The translations under genes and the position numbers were made by a program. Below are positions 51,726 through 60,300 of a stretch of DNA of 64,000 nucleotides, one piece after another. The first letter of the stretch is position 1, and every line of letters starts with the position of its first letter. The stretch comes from Acidobacteriota bacterium (GTDB lineage: Bacteria > Acidobacteriota > Blastocatellia > Pyrinomonadales > Pyrinomonadaceae). The DNA lies in contig QHXN01000031.1 of the NCBI GenBank assembly GCA_003222975.1, positions 1 to 64,000 on the forward strand, given 5' to 3'. The notes beneath the pieces were generated by a model. The model did not search any database and had not been told where the DNA came from. It was given only the letters and a program-made list of their open reading frames with translations.

Positions 51726-52472
51726 ATGAGGGTAATCTACATTCTCTGGCTTCGTGAGGTGAAGAAGTACCTGCGCTCCCGCACGCAGGTCGTCGCGTCC
51801 TTGGGGTCGCCGTTAATGTACCTCTGCGTGCTCGGCTTCGGGCTGGGGCCTGTGTTCCAGAAGGCTGGCGAGGGGAGCTACCTGCAATTCATGGCTCCGG
51901 GCGTGATCGGAATGACGGTGCTCTTCACATCCATGTTTTCGGGGATCGCCCTGCTGTGGGATCGCCAGTTCGGGTTCCTGAAGGAGACGCTGGTGGCCCC
52001 CGTGCCGCGCCTCTGGATCATGATGGGTCGGACGCTGGGCGGGGCCACCGTAGCCATGCTACAGGGGCTGCTGATCTTCGTCTTCTGTCTCGTCGCGGGC
52101 TTCCGCCCCGTCGGCCTTCTCGTGCTGCCGCTCGCCGTCTCCATAATGGCGCTAATCGCCGTCGTCTTCGCGGCGCTGGGCACGGTGATCGGCTCAAGCC
52201 TGAAGGACATGCAAGGCTTCCAGTTGGTCATGAACTTCCTGGTGATGCCGATCTTCTTCCTGTCGGGGGCGCTCTACCCACTGACGAATCTGCCGAAGCC
52301 GCTCGCGGTGCTGACGAGGGTTGACCCGCTCACTTACGGCGTGGACGGCGTGCGCGCGGCGCTGACCGGCGTGACGCATTTCGGCATCCCCTTGGACGTG
52401 GCCGTGCTGATAGCCGTCGCGATGGTGCTGATGAGCGCGGGCGCGTGGCGGTTCTCCAGGATCGAGATATAG
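51726..52472 (+). CDS. ABC-2 type permease (DrrB-like)
   Basis: Polytopic; GMTVLFTSMFSGIALLWDRQFGFLKETLVAPVPR; FLVMPIFFLSGALYPLTNLP. Confidence 0.9.
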   Translation: MRVIYILWLREVKKYLRSRTQVVASLGSPLMYLCVLGFGLGPVFQKAGEGSYLQFMAPGVIGMTVLFTSMFSGIALLWDRQFGFLKETLVAPVPRLWIMMGRTLGGATVAMLQGLLIFVFCLVAGFRPVGLLVLPLAVSIMALIAVVFAALGTVIGSSLKDMQGFQLVMNFLVMPIFFLSGALYPLTNLPKPLAVLTRVDPLTYGVDGVRAALTGVTHFGIPLDVAVLIAVAMVLMSAGAWRFSRIEI

Positions 52473-52516
52473 AAGAGGCGGTGTTGCTAGAAATTCTTTG
52501 AGACGGGAAAGACCGT

Positions 52517-52738
52517 TTAGCAGTTTCCGTTAACCGATGAATCCGACCAAGCTCGCGACCAAGAAGGCGCGACGCCCCAGACGTTGAAGAAGACGCCGCC
52601 GCCGCGCTTCGCCGCCAACTCGCGCTCGTCCCCGCCCTCCGCGTCGCAGATGATCAGGGCCTGCCGCTCGTCCGGCGTCCCGTACTGGCGTATGAAGGCG
52701 AGCCGCTGGCCGTCCGCCGAAAGGCCGAAGTGGCTGAG
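52517..52738 (-). pseudogene. TolB/PD40 beta-propeller fragment
   Basis: Minus strand FGLSADGQRLAFIRQYGTPDERQALIICDAEGGDERELAAKRGGGVFFNVWGVAPSW then stop; truncated at both ends. Confidence 0.45.
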
Positions 52739-53065
52739 GACGTGCTGCGCGATCAACTCGTCGTGCTCCAACTCGGACTCGAAAATCATACGGAGTATGA
52801 CCAGCACACCGAGGACTACTTCTACACGCTCACCGCAGACGGGCGCTACACCGAGGTGCTGGCGGCGAACGTGCTGCCGCCGATCACGTTCGAAGACTTC
52901 TGGGGCGACCAGCCGCTGCCTCCCGCGAACATTCGACAGGTGTTCGCCGAAGACCACCTCTACAACATCGAGTGGCCGCGCCGCGGCACGGTCGCGGTCG
53001 TCCGCAGCTATCCGCCGTTCAACACGAAGCCGTCTTCGCCCTCGGTTCCGTCAATGCGGGCGTAG
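52730..53065 (+). pseudogene. C-terminal fragment of a hypothetical protein
   Basis: EYDQHTEDYFYTLTADGRYTEVLAANVLPPITFEDFWGDQPLP... lacks a plausible N-terminus. Confidence 0.35.
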
Positions 53066-53120
53066 AGGAGGCACTCCGGCAGCCGGAGAAGGCTTCAAGA
53101 TCAAGACGCTTCGCCCGTCG

Positions 53121-53990
53121 CTACTGAATCCTTGCGACGCCGTTGCCGGGTTTCGGAAATTTGACGAACACCTCCGGGTCGTGGCCGGGCACGATCAAAT
53201 CCGGGCGTGAGGCGATCCGCCTCATCCGTTCCTGCGCCCTGAGATTCGAGTCGGCGTCGAAGGTCTGCGCGATGGGCGCACGTCTTTGCAGGTTCTCGTA
53301 GAGGTACACGTTGTCGGAGGCGATGACGACGGTGCCGCCCGCGGTGCGGACGCCGACGTATTGCGACGCGAAGGTGTGCCGCCCGCCGGTATAGACCCTG
53401 ATGCCGTCGATTATTTCGCGGTCGTCGCCGTCAACCAGGTTGACCTTGCCTTCCGTGTTGAGTCTCACGAGTGTCAACACGTCTTCCGGGTCTATACCTC
53501 CGTGCCGCCCGCCCGTCTGCCAGGCTGCGCCGGTGTAATAGGCGTACTCGTCCTTCTGTATCCAGACTTTCGCGTTGGGGAAGAGGTCAACGCCGTCGGC
53601 GTGATCCCAGTGCAGGTGGGAGATGATGATGTCGGTTACGTCTCCCGGCGACAGCCCGAGCTTCGCCAGTGCCTCGGTAGGTTTGATGAAGTCCTTAAGG
53701 CCCTGCCCTTTTACAAACCGCTCGTGATAACACCCGGCGTCCACGAGGACGGTCCTTCCGCCCGGCCCCTTAATCAGCCAGAACATCATCTGCGCGTCGG
53801 TTTTCCGCGTCTGGTCGGCACCGGCTACGAACGACGATGTCGGGTAGTCGGGGTAGATTGCGTAGCCAAGCGCATACACCTCATAGACTGTGTTGGCTGT
53901 GCTTTGCGACCGCCCTGAGAGTGACACCATCGGCAGAGTGAACAGCGAAAAGGCTGCTAGCACGAACGGCAGCGTCAAAATAGTCTTCAC
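53121..53990 (-). CDS. Secreted metallo-beta-lactamase fold hydrolase, N-acyl homoserine lactonase-like
   Basis: Signal peptide; IIISHLHWDHADGVDLFPNA (HxHxDH); GGRHTFASQYVGV; VPGHDPEVF. Confidence 0.8.
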   Translation of the reverse strand: MKTILTLPFVLAAFSLFTLPMVSLSGRSQSTANTVYEVYALGYAIYPDYPTSSFVAGADQTRKTDAQMMFWLIKGPGGRTVLVDAGCYHERFVKGQGLKDFIKPTEALAKLGLSPGDVTDIIISHLHWDHADGVDLFPNAKVWIQKDEYAYYTGAAWQTGGRHGGIDPEDVLTLVRLNTEGKVNLVDGDDREIIDGIRVYTGGRHTFASQYVGVRTAGGTVVIASDNVYLYENLQRRAPIAQTFDADSNLRAQERMRRIASRPDLIVPGHDPEVFVKFPKPGNGVARIQ

Positions 53991-54051
53991 CTTTCTATAA
54001 AGTATTCGACTGAAATTTTCCTTCAGCGGGGAGATGCGGCTTCAGGCGGCG

Positions 54052-55644
54052 TCATGGCCGCAACCGGTCGAGTTTCTCCTGCTCGACCTTCGACATCCAT
54101 TCTTTGTTGGCAGCGTTCAGGCTGGAATTCGCTGCTATCAGTTCAAGTGCCTGCCGAAGCGCCGCGCGTGCAGGCTCCTTTTGGCCCGCCGCGATGTAGG
54201 CGTCGGCCAGCCCGTCCTGCGCGTTGGCCGAGTCGGGGTAGGCGTAAATGACGAGGCGCATGATCCCGATGGCCTCCGGGAATCGCCCTTCGCCGATCAG
54301 CCTGTATCCGACGGCGTTGAAGACGGCCTCGTCAACGACAGGCTCGCCCGGCACCTCGCGCCGATACCGGTCAACGAGCGCGGCGGCGGCCTCAAAGCCG
54401 TGCCGAACTATCAAGTCTGCGAACTCGACGCCGGACGGCGGCGGCGTCAAGGCGTCTTCATGCTTGATCGCGCCGCCGTCGGCGCGCGCCACGTCGGCCC
54501 GCAAGCGCTCAGCGCCGATGTGGTCGCCTTTAAGCTTGCCGTCAAAAAAATCTAAGACCATTCGGCAGACGTTTTGATAGCCGCGGTCCGCCGTCTCACG
54601 CGTCCGTCCAGGGTTGACCGCTTCGGTCGGGCCGATTGGCAGGCGAAACTCGAAGGCGATCATCGCGTCCGAGTCGAAGTCGAAGTGGTTCATGTTTCTG
54701 ACGGTGACGAAGGAGCGGTCGCAGTAATGGAAGGCGTGCTCGGCGCTCAGGTTCAGCACGCTGGCCGGGTCGTCCCAGTCCCTGCGTATGTCGAGGAACG
54801 AGGCGCGCATCTTATGCGGCGCGTAGTCGGGCATGTCCGCCAGGATTTTCTCGTTGCCCTTAAAGCCGTAGGTCGCGTCGAGGCCGACTACAGCCGAGAC
54901 GTTCTCGTTGCGCATGGCGAGGATGACCGCCTCGACGCCGCCGATGCTTTTACCGAACACGCCGACTTTAGCCTCGTCCACGTTCGTCTGTCCGCGCAAC
55001 ACAGACCACGCGAACTCAAGGTCTTGCACGACTCGCTCCCTGTCCGCCGCCGTCCGTCCCTGCTCCGTGTCCTCGTTCGTGGGGCCGAGCAGCGGCACCG
55101 TCGCGACGACGTACCCATGACTCGCAAGATATTCTGCGAGGACGAAAACGGTAGTCGTCCCCGTACTGTCAAGACCGCCGGCGTAGAGGGCGAGCGGGAA
55201 ACGTCCGCCCGCAGGTGCCGCGTCGGCATAAGCGTTCACGGGCGTCCGCAACACGTCCGACCAACGGTCGCGGTAACTGCTCGCTTCTTTCTCGCGCATC
55301 TCGACGATGGTGTTCAGCTCTGCGAACTCTTTCGGCCCGGCGGGCCTGACGTAATCTGCGAACCGCATCTGCCGGGACCGCGCGCCGAGGACAGCCGGAT
55401 ACCAGATGCTGATACGGATCGGACGCCCGTTCGAGTCGGGCGAGAAGGGCTTCTCGTAACCGCGCGTCACACGCCAGGTGCGCGTGCGGTCGAACTGGTA
55501 GATGGTGCGGAAGCCCACGGCATAAGGGCCAGCGGACAGGTCGCCCCAAAGCGGCGCTCGCGATTTCTGCTGCGCGCGTGCCGGACTGACGCACGCCGCG
55601 GAAAGAAGCAGGAGGCTCAACGCCGCGAGGTAAATCTTTTTCAT
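54052..55644 (-). CDS. Dienelactone hydrolase-like alpha/beta hydrolase with C-terminal TPR-like region
   Basis: FPLALYAGGLDSTGTTTVFVLAEYLASHGYVVATVPLLG...VGVFGKSIGGVEAVILA; C-terminal AYPDSANAQDGLADAYIAAGQ. Confidence 0.75.
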   Translation of the reverse strand: MKKIYLAALSLLLLSAACVSPARAQQKSRAPLWGDLSAGPYAVGFRTIYQFDRTRTWRVTRGYEKPFSPDSNGRPIRISIWYPAVLGARSRQMRFADYVRPAGPKEFAELNTIVEMREKEASSYRDRWSDVLRTPVNAYADAAPAGGRFPLALYAGGLDSTGTTTVFVLAEYLASHGYVVATVPLLGPTNEDTEQGRTAADRERVVQDLEFAWSVLRGQTNVDEAKVGVFGKSIGGVEAVILAMRNENVSAVVGLDATYGFKGNEKILADMPDYAPHKMRASFLDIRRDWDDPASVLNLSAEHAFHYCDRSFVTVRNMNHFDFDSDAMIAFEFRLPIGPTEAVNPGRTRETADRGYQNVCRMVLDFFDGKLKGDHIGAERLRADVARADGGAIKHEDALTPPPSGVEFADLIVRHGFEAAAALVDRYRREVPGEPVVDEAVFNAVGYRLIGEGRFPEAIGIMRLVIYAYPDSANAQDGLADAYIAAGQKEPARAALRQALELIAANSSLNAANKEWMSKVEQEKLDRLRP

Positions 55645-55712
55645 CCCGTCTCCCCGGTCGCCTGCGAGTTGCGGTAAATACTCGGCTCGTCGTCGTAGCT
55701 GGCACATTCCAA

Positions 55713-56144
55713 TCACTCTCCCGATTCGAGTTTCCCTTCGACCTGCCCGCCCTCTGTTATCCAGTATTCGAGTCCGCCGATCAGTTCTTTGACGCGGAAG
55801 CCCAGTGCGGCAAGCCTGAGCGCGCCTTTGGTGGACGAGTTGCAGCCCGGCCCCCAGCAGTACGTGACCATCACCTTATCTTTCGGCAGGTGCGCGGTCG
55901 TCTCGGCGTTCATCGTGCGGTGGGGGAGGCTCACGGCGCCCGTGATGTGCCGAGCCTCGTAGTCTTCGCGGCTGCGTGTGTCTATGACGATGAAATCCGC
56001 GCGCCCGCGCTCCATGTCGGTCTTCACGTCCCAAGCGTCGGTCTCCACCGCCAGCTTTGATTGAAAATGCGACCGCGCGGTTTCGGGGCTGGCCGCCGGA
56101 GTTTCCAGTACGAAGGAGAAGTTTGCGCTAGTCATGGGCAGCAA
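55713..56144 (-). CDS. Rhodanese-like domain protein
   Basis: ADFIVIDTRSREDYEARHITGAVSLPHRTM...VMVTYCWGPGCNSSTKGALRLAALGFRVKELIGG. Confidence 0.88.
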   Translation of the reverse strand: MLPMTSANFSFVLETPAASPETARSHFQSKLAVETDAWDVKTDMERGRADFIVIDTRSREDYEARHITGAVSLPHRTMNAETTAHLPKDKVMVTYCWGPGCNSSTKGALRLAALGFRVKELIGGLEYWITEGGQVEGKLESGE

Positions 56145-56205
56145 TCATGCCCGACGGATTGGAGCTATACAAGAGCCAATTTGTGTCGCTATGATGGGGA
56201 CGATT

Positions 56206-57663
56206 ATGCTGGTCGTGACGCTCAACATGGTCAGGGTTGATCGCCGACGCCGTGAGCCTCTACAGCTTCAGCTCTACGGGCAAGTGCGGCGGGCGATCAT
56301 ATCCGGGGAACTGGCCTCGGGCGCTCGTCTTCCCTCGGCGCGTGACCTTGTCGAGCAGCTCGGCCTTTCGCGGAACACCATCGTTTACGCCTTCGAGCGG
56401 CTGGTCGCAGAAGGCTATCTGCAAAGCCGTATAGGGTCGGGTATGTTCGTGGCCCACCTCCCGGCACTCGAAAGACCACGAACCGGCAGCGGCTCTAACG
56501 CTAACGTGGCCTCAAGTGACAGAGTTCACATCGCGCGGCGTGTCGCGCCCCTGACTGAAGTTAGCGTTAATCCTGAGTATCCGACCCTGAAAGTCAGGCC
56601 TTTCCGCCCCTGCCAGCCCGCGGTCGCCGAGTTCCCGCTGAGGAGCTGGAACCGCGCGCGCTCATACGCCCTCCGACTGCAAGCAAAAGAACTCATGTGC
56701 GAAGGGGACGTGGCCGGCCTTCCGCGCCTCCGCGCCGCGCTGGCGACGTACTTGCGGGACGCGCGGGGCGTCAAATGTGGGGCCGAGCAGATCGTCATCA
56801 CCGCCGGCGCGCAAGAAGCCTTGTCACTAATATCCGCGTCACTCGTCGAAACGGGAGACGCTGTCTGGATGGAAGACCCCGGCTACCTCGGCGCGAGGGC
56901 CTCGTTTCTTCGGGCGGGCGCGAAGTTAACACCTGTGTCTGTGGACGCGGAAGGGTTGACAGTCCCGCGGTTGCGCCAGACGCCCCGACTCATTTACGTC
57001 ACGCCCTCGCGTCAATTCCCTCTCGGCACGACCATGTCACTGCCGCGCCGGCTGGCGCTTCTGGAGTTTGCCCGAACGAACGGCGTCTGGCTCGTCGAGG
57101 ACGACTACGACTCGGAGTTTCGCTATGTTGGTCGGCCCGTGCCGAGCCTGCAAGGATTGGACGAGGGCGGGCGTGTGATCTACGTCGGGTCGTTTAGCAA
57201 AGTACTCTTCGGCTCGTTGCGCTTGGGGTACGTCGTGGCGCCGCCGTCTCTGGTCGGGGCTATTCGCAAAGTGAAGGAAGTCGAATATGGCACATCGCCC
57301 GGCATCGAGCAGGCGACCGCCGCTCTTTTCATCGAGGAGGGCTACTTCGCCGCGCACGTGCGGCGGATGCGAAAGCTCTACCGCGAGCGGCGGGACAGCT
57401 TTCTTCAGGCGGCACAGAAGTACCTCTCCGGACTACTCACTTTCCCGCCGATAGACGCCGGCATGGACGCGTTGGGCTGGCTGGCGCGCGACGCCGACGA
57501 CGCGGAGCTCTCGAGACGTTTGGCCGAGGCGGGGATCGATGTCCCACCGCTGTCAGCCTACTCTCTCAAGCCTTGCCCGCCGGGCCTGCTCTTCGGGTTC
57601 ACAGCCTTTACTCCGGGCCAAATTCGGTCGGCGCTACAGGCTATCAGCGACTTCGTCCAGTAG
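56206..57663 (+). CDS. MocR/PdxR-like GntR regulator with aminotransferase domain
   Basis: LQLYGQVRRAIISGELASGARLPSARDLVEQLGLSRNTIVYAFERLVAEGYL wHTH; TPSRQFPLGTTMSLPRRLALLEFA...EDDYDSEFRYVGRPVPSLQ. Confidence 0.92.
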   Translation: MLVVTLNMVRVDRRRREPLQLQLYGQVRRAIISGELASGARLPSARDLVEQLGLSRNTIVYAFERLVAEGYLQSRIGSGMFVAHLPALERPRTGSGSNANVASSDRVHIARRVAPLTEVSVNPEYPTLKVRPFRPCQPAVAEFPLRSWNRARSYALRLQAKELMCEGDVAGLPRLRAALATYLRDARGVKCGAEQIVITAGAQEALSLISASLVETGDAVWMEDPGYLGARASFLRAGAKLTPVSVDAEGLTVPRLRQTPRLIYVTPSRQFPLGTTMSLPRRLALLEFARTNGVWLVEDDYDSEFRYVGRPVPSLQGLDEGGRVIYVGSFSKVLFGSLRLGYVVAPPSLVGAIRKVKEVEYGTSPGIEQATAALFIEEGYFAAHVRRMRKLYRERRDSFLQAAQKYLSGLLTFPPIDAGMDALGWLARDADDAELSRRLAEAGIDVPPLSAYSLKPCPPGLLFGFTAFTPGQIRSALQAISDFVQ

Positions 57664-57771
57664 GTTAAACTGCCCTCGGACCTCTTGATTAAATGCCTGT
57701 GTCAACCAGACAATCACCGCTGATATGATTTAGTAGCCGCATGTGCCAAGCACATACGAGAGGTAAGTAAA

Positions 57772-57809
57772 AAGAAGAGAGGGAGCTTACTGGCTCCCTC
57801 TCTTCTTTC
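57772..57809. terminator. Bidirectional terminator between convergent genes
   Basis: aaagaagagagggagc ttactg gctccctctcttcttt perfect hairpin. Confidence 0.8.
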
Positions 57810-57873
57810 GTTTACTTTCCCGCATAACTGTTCACTTCACCAGTGAATCGTCCCATAGTGTCAGCCGTTTGGT

Positions 57874-58314
57874 TTATCGTCTGCGGTACTTGTTCGTCGG
57901 AAGAACTTTCGTCCCTACTTCAGAGCATCCATGCCGGAGCAGCCTCTCACCACATTCATCCAGTGCATCGCAGCGGCAGTGTTGTATCCGCTCAAGCAAG
58001 CGCTGCATCGTCTTGATCTGGTCGCTTAACGCTTCGAGTTCAGCCAGCTTGCGCTGTGACATCTCCTGCCAGCGTTTGCCGGGCGGCGTACCCTGGCGAA
58101 AGCCGAAGAACAGTTCACGGATTTCATCCAGCGTGAAGCCGACAGCCCGCGCACGTTGGATGACGGCGAGCCGGTAGAGCACTGCGCTGTCGTAGCGCCT
58201 CTGCCCGCTCTTGCGTTGCGCCGGGAGAAGGATGCCGAGCTTTTCGTAATAGCGAATCGCGGACGGACGCAAGCCCACTTGGCGCGCCACCTCGGAAATG
58301 GTCAGTTGAGCCAT
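57874..58314 (-). CDS. MerR family regulator with C-terminal Cys motif
   Basis: LTISEVARQVGLRPSAIRYYEKLGILLPAQRKSGQRRYDSAVLYRLAVIQRARAVGFTLDEIRELF; HCRCDALDECGERLLRHGC. Confidence 0.92.
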   Translation of the reverse strand: MAQLTISEVARQVGLRPSAIRYYEKLGILLPAQRKSGQRRYDSAVLYRLAVIQRARAVGFTLDEIRELFFGFRQGTPPGKRWQEMSQRKLAELEALSDQIKTMQRLLERIQHCRCDALDECGERLLRHGCSEVGTKVLPTNKYRRR

Positions 58315-58411
58315 GCCCGCATTCTAAGGCATTCGACTCTCCATCTGCCACAGAGATTTCACACGATCATGCACACTGTCTGCTGTCCAATGAGTCGCCC
58401 AAAAAAAGTGC

Positions 58412-58442
58412 TTGACTTAAAGTCGACTTGAAGTTGTAGGGT
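58412..58442 (+). promoter_or_regulatory. MerR-type promoter with dyad operator
   Basis: TTGACT - 19 bp - TAGGGT; dyad ACTTAAAGTCGACTTGAAGT at 58415-58434. Confidence 0.7.
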
Positions 58443-58510
58443 CTCTGTGAGCCGCAAGAGAGGAGACAAATTTCGTGAGCATGAACATGAACAAGACGAT
58501 AGGAGAAACC

Positions 58511-58957
58511 ATGAAAGCATCAATCATTGCAGCCGCAATAGCGGTGGTGGCCTTGGGGGCGTTCGCATTTTCGCGTCTGGCCGACACGAACCCGGTAACG
58601 GCCCAACAGCAAAGCGCCTCGGCCCAAACAAAACGCGAGTCGCCGTTCGCGTGCGACACGATGGCGCTCACCCCGGAGCAGCGAAAGCGCCACTTCGAGG
58701 AGCTAGGCCCGACTCTGCGGTCGCTCAGGAAGTCCGTGCGCGAGTTGGCCGACGGGTACGAATTTGAATTCCCCACCGACCCGAAAACATTTCAGTTGGT
58801 GACGGAGTGGGCCATTCAGGAACGTTTGTGTTGCCCGTTCTTCGACATAGACGTGCGGCTGGAGCGAGAGGGCGGCTCCCTGTGGCTGCGTCTGACCGGC
58901 AGAGAGGGCACAAAGGACTTCATCAAAGTGGATGGCGCGGCGTGGATCAAACAGTGA
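58511..58957 (+). CDS. Exported protein of unknown function, divergent from merR
   Basis: Signal/TM; FACDTMALTPEQRKRHFEELGPTLRS...ERLCCPFFDIDVRLEREGGSLWLRLTGREG. Confidence 0.7.
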   Translation: MKASIIAAAIAVVALGAFAFSRLADTNPVTAQQQSASAQTKRESPFACDTMALTPEQRKRHFEELGPTLRSLRKSVRELADGYEFEFPTDPKTFQLVTEWAIQERLCCPFFDIDVRLEREGGSLWLRLTGREGTKDFIKVDGAAWIKQ

Positions 58958-59288
58958 AGCTGTTGTGGCAGACTCTGTCCCCACACAACTGGCGGACAGA
59001 GTCTGCCGCAAGCAGCCACGCGCGCCACACTCATGTCGTTCTGAGGGGCACTATAATTCATCGCTGCCGCTGCCGCTCGGCGTGACGAAGAAGGCAAGCG
59101 CCCGTGCAGAGCTTTGAACTTTGCTGCCCTTTCTAACTGAGTCGCCATCGCTTACTCTAAATGGAGCCGCCTCCTCCGCGCCGCTTGGCTTCGCACATTT
59201 ACTCAGAAGAAGCCGCCTAATTCCAGCGCATTTATTCACCCTGTCAGAAGAATTTGTGCAAAGCTGTTGGGCGTTACAGTGCGGGCGA

Positions 59289-59768
59289 TCAAGCTCGCAG
59301 CTTCAAGGCGAAATGGTGGCACTCGATGAACATCCTCTTATTCAGGTAGAACCGATGTGCATCGAACCTCTGCACTCTCGAATTCAGATGAAACTCTTCG
59401 CAGCCCTCCGCCCGCGCGTACTCGACCAGCCAGTCGAAGAGCTCCCCACCGTAGCCTTTCGATCTATCGCTGCTTTTAGCGACGAGGTCGTCCAAGTAGA
59501 GAAACTTGCCCCACGCTAAGCACTCTACGACTCTAAATCCGGCCACCGCTTTCGCCTCGCCGTCCGTCAGAAAGGCTAATTTGTAACCCGCGCTCCCGGA
59601 CTGTCTTCTGACTCTGGCGAGGAACTCCTCGGCCTGCACGTGCGGACGCAACTCCGCCATGACGGGGTAACAGCTTTGTATTTCGTGATCCTCTTGAGCC
59701 AGAATAATTCTTCCGCGCACCTCTGCCTCCGGTTCAATGCGCCAGCGGGTTGATGGTGTCTCTCTCAT
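59289..59768 (-). CDS. GNAT family acetyltransferase
   Basis: AGFRVVECLAWGKFLYLDDLVAKSSDRSKGYGGELFDWLVEYARAEGCEEFHLNSRVQRFDAHRFYLNKRM. Confidence 0.88.
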   Translation of the reverse strand: MRETPSTRWRIEPEAEVRGRIILAQEDHEIQSCYPVMAELRPHVQAEEFLARVRRQSGSAGYKLAFLTDGEAKAVAGFRVVECLAWGKFLYLDDLVAKSSDRSKGYGGELFDWLVEYARAEGCEEFHLNSRVQRFDAHRFYLNKRMFIECHHFALKLRA

Positions 59769-59905
59769 CAGGTGACGCTGATGTCGTCGAGCGCCGCCGC
59801 AGACTTCAGCACCTTCCTAGCCTGCTCGCCGCCCGCGAGGCTTTCGATGACCCAGCCGACCAGATGCTGCCCCGACAAGCACTGCGCCGCGGTCGCCACG
59901 TTCCC
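59768..59905 (-). pseudogene. C-terminal fragment of a DJ-1/PfpI-like protein
   Basis: Minus strand GNVATAAQCLSGQHLVGWVIESLAGGEQARKVLKSAAALDDISVT*. Confidence 0.5.
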
Positions 59906-60162
59906 GTCTTGGAGGCTGCGCTGCCGTCATCACCTCACGATCCAACAGTCAGGTTAGACGGAATCCGGACCGGTTCAAGAGCCACTTTCGTAAAATCAAA
60001 CGAGACCACTTCGGCAGACGGTTCGCGTCAGTCAAGTGTGACAGGTGAATTGGTACACACGCGCCGCGCATAAATGGCACTTGTGGCGGTGCCGGTATAA
60101 GGTAAGGTTTTATTTGAATGGGCCGAAGCGGTGAATCCAAGAGTCCAACGACCTGGAGGGCC

Positions 60163-60279
60163 ATAAAGTTTGGCCGCACGCTGTGCCCCGTAGAGGTCAA
60201 TCTCTTCGACGAGGCGGACAGGCACGTGGCCGTCGCCCAGGTGACGTATATGCTGCTCGGCGACATCTCTGACAGGTGA
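60163..60279 (+). pseudogene. C-terminal fragment of a PaaI-like hotdog thioesterase
   Basis: IKFGRTLCPVEVNLFDEADRHVAVAQVTYMLLGDISDR*. Confidence 0.45.
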
Positions 60280-60300
60280 CGAACCGAGAAGGTCAGAATA

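Noticed and set aside
57772-57809. Perfect hairpin as a novel repeat or ncRNA
   Set aside because: Simple symmetric terminator between convergent genes; lacks heptad structure.
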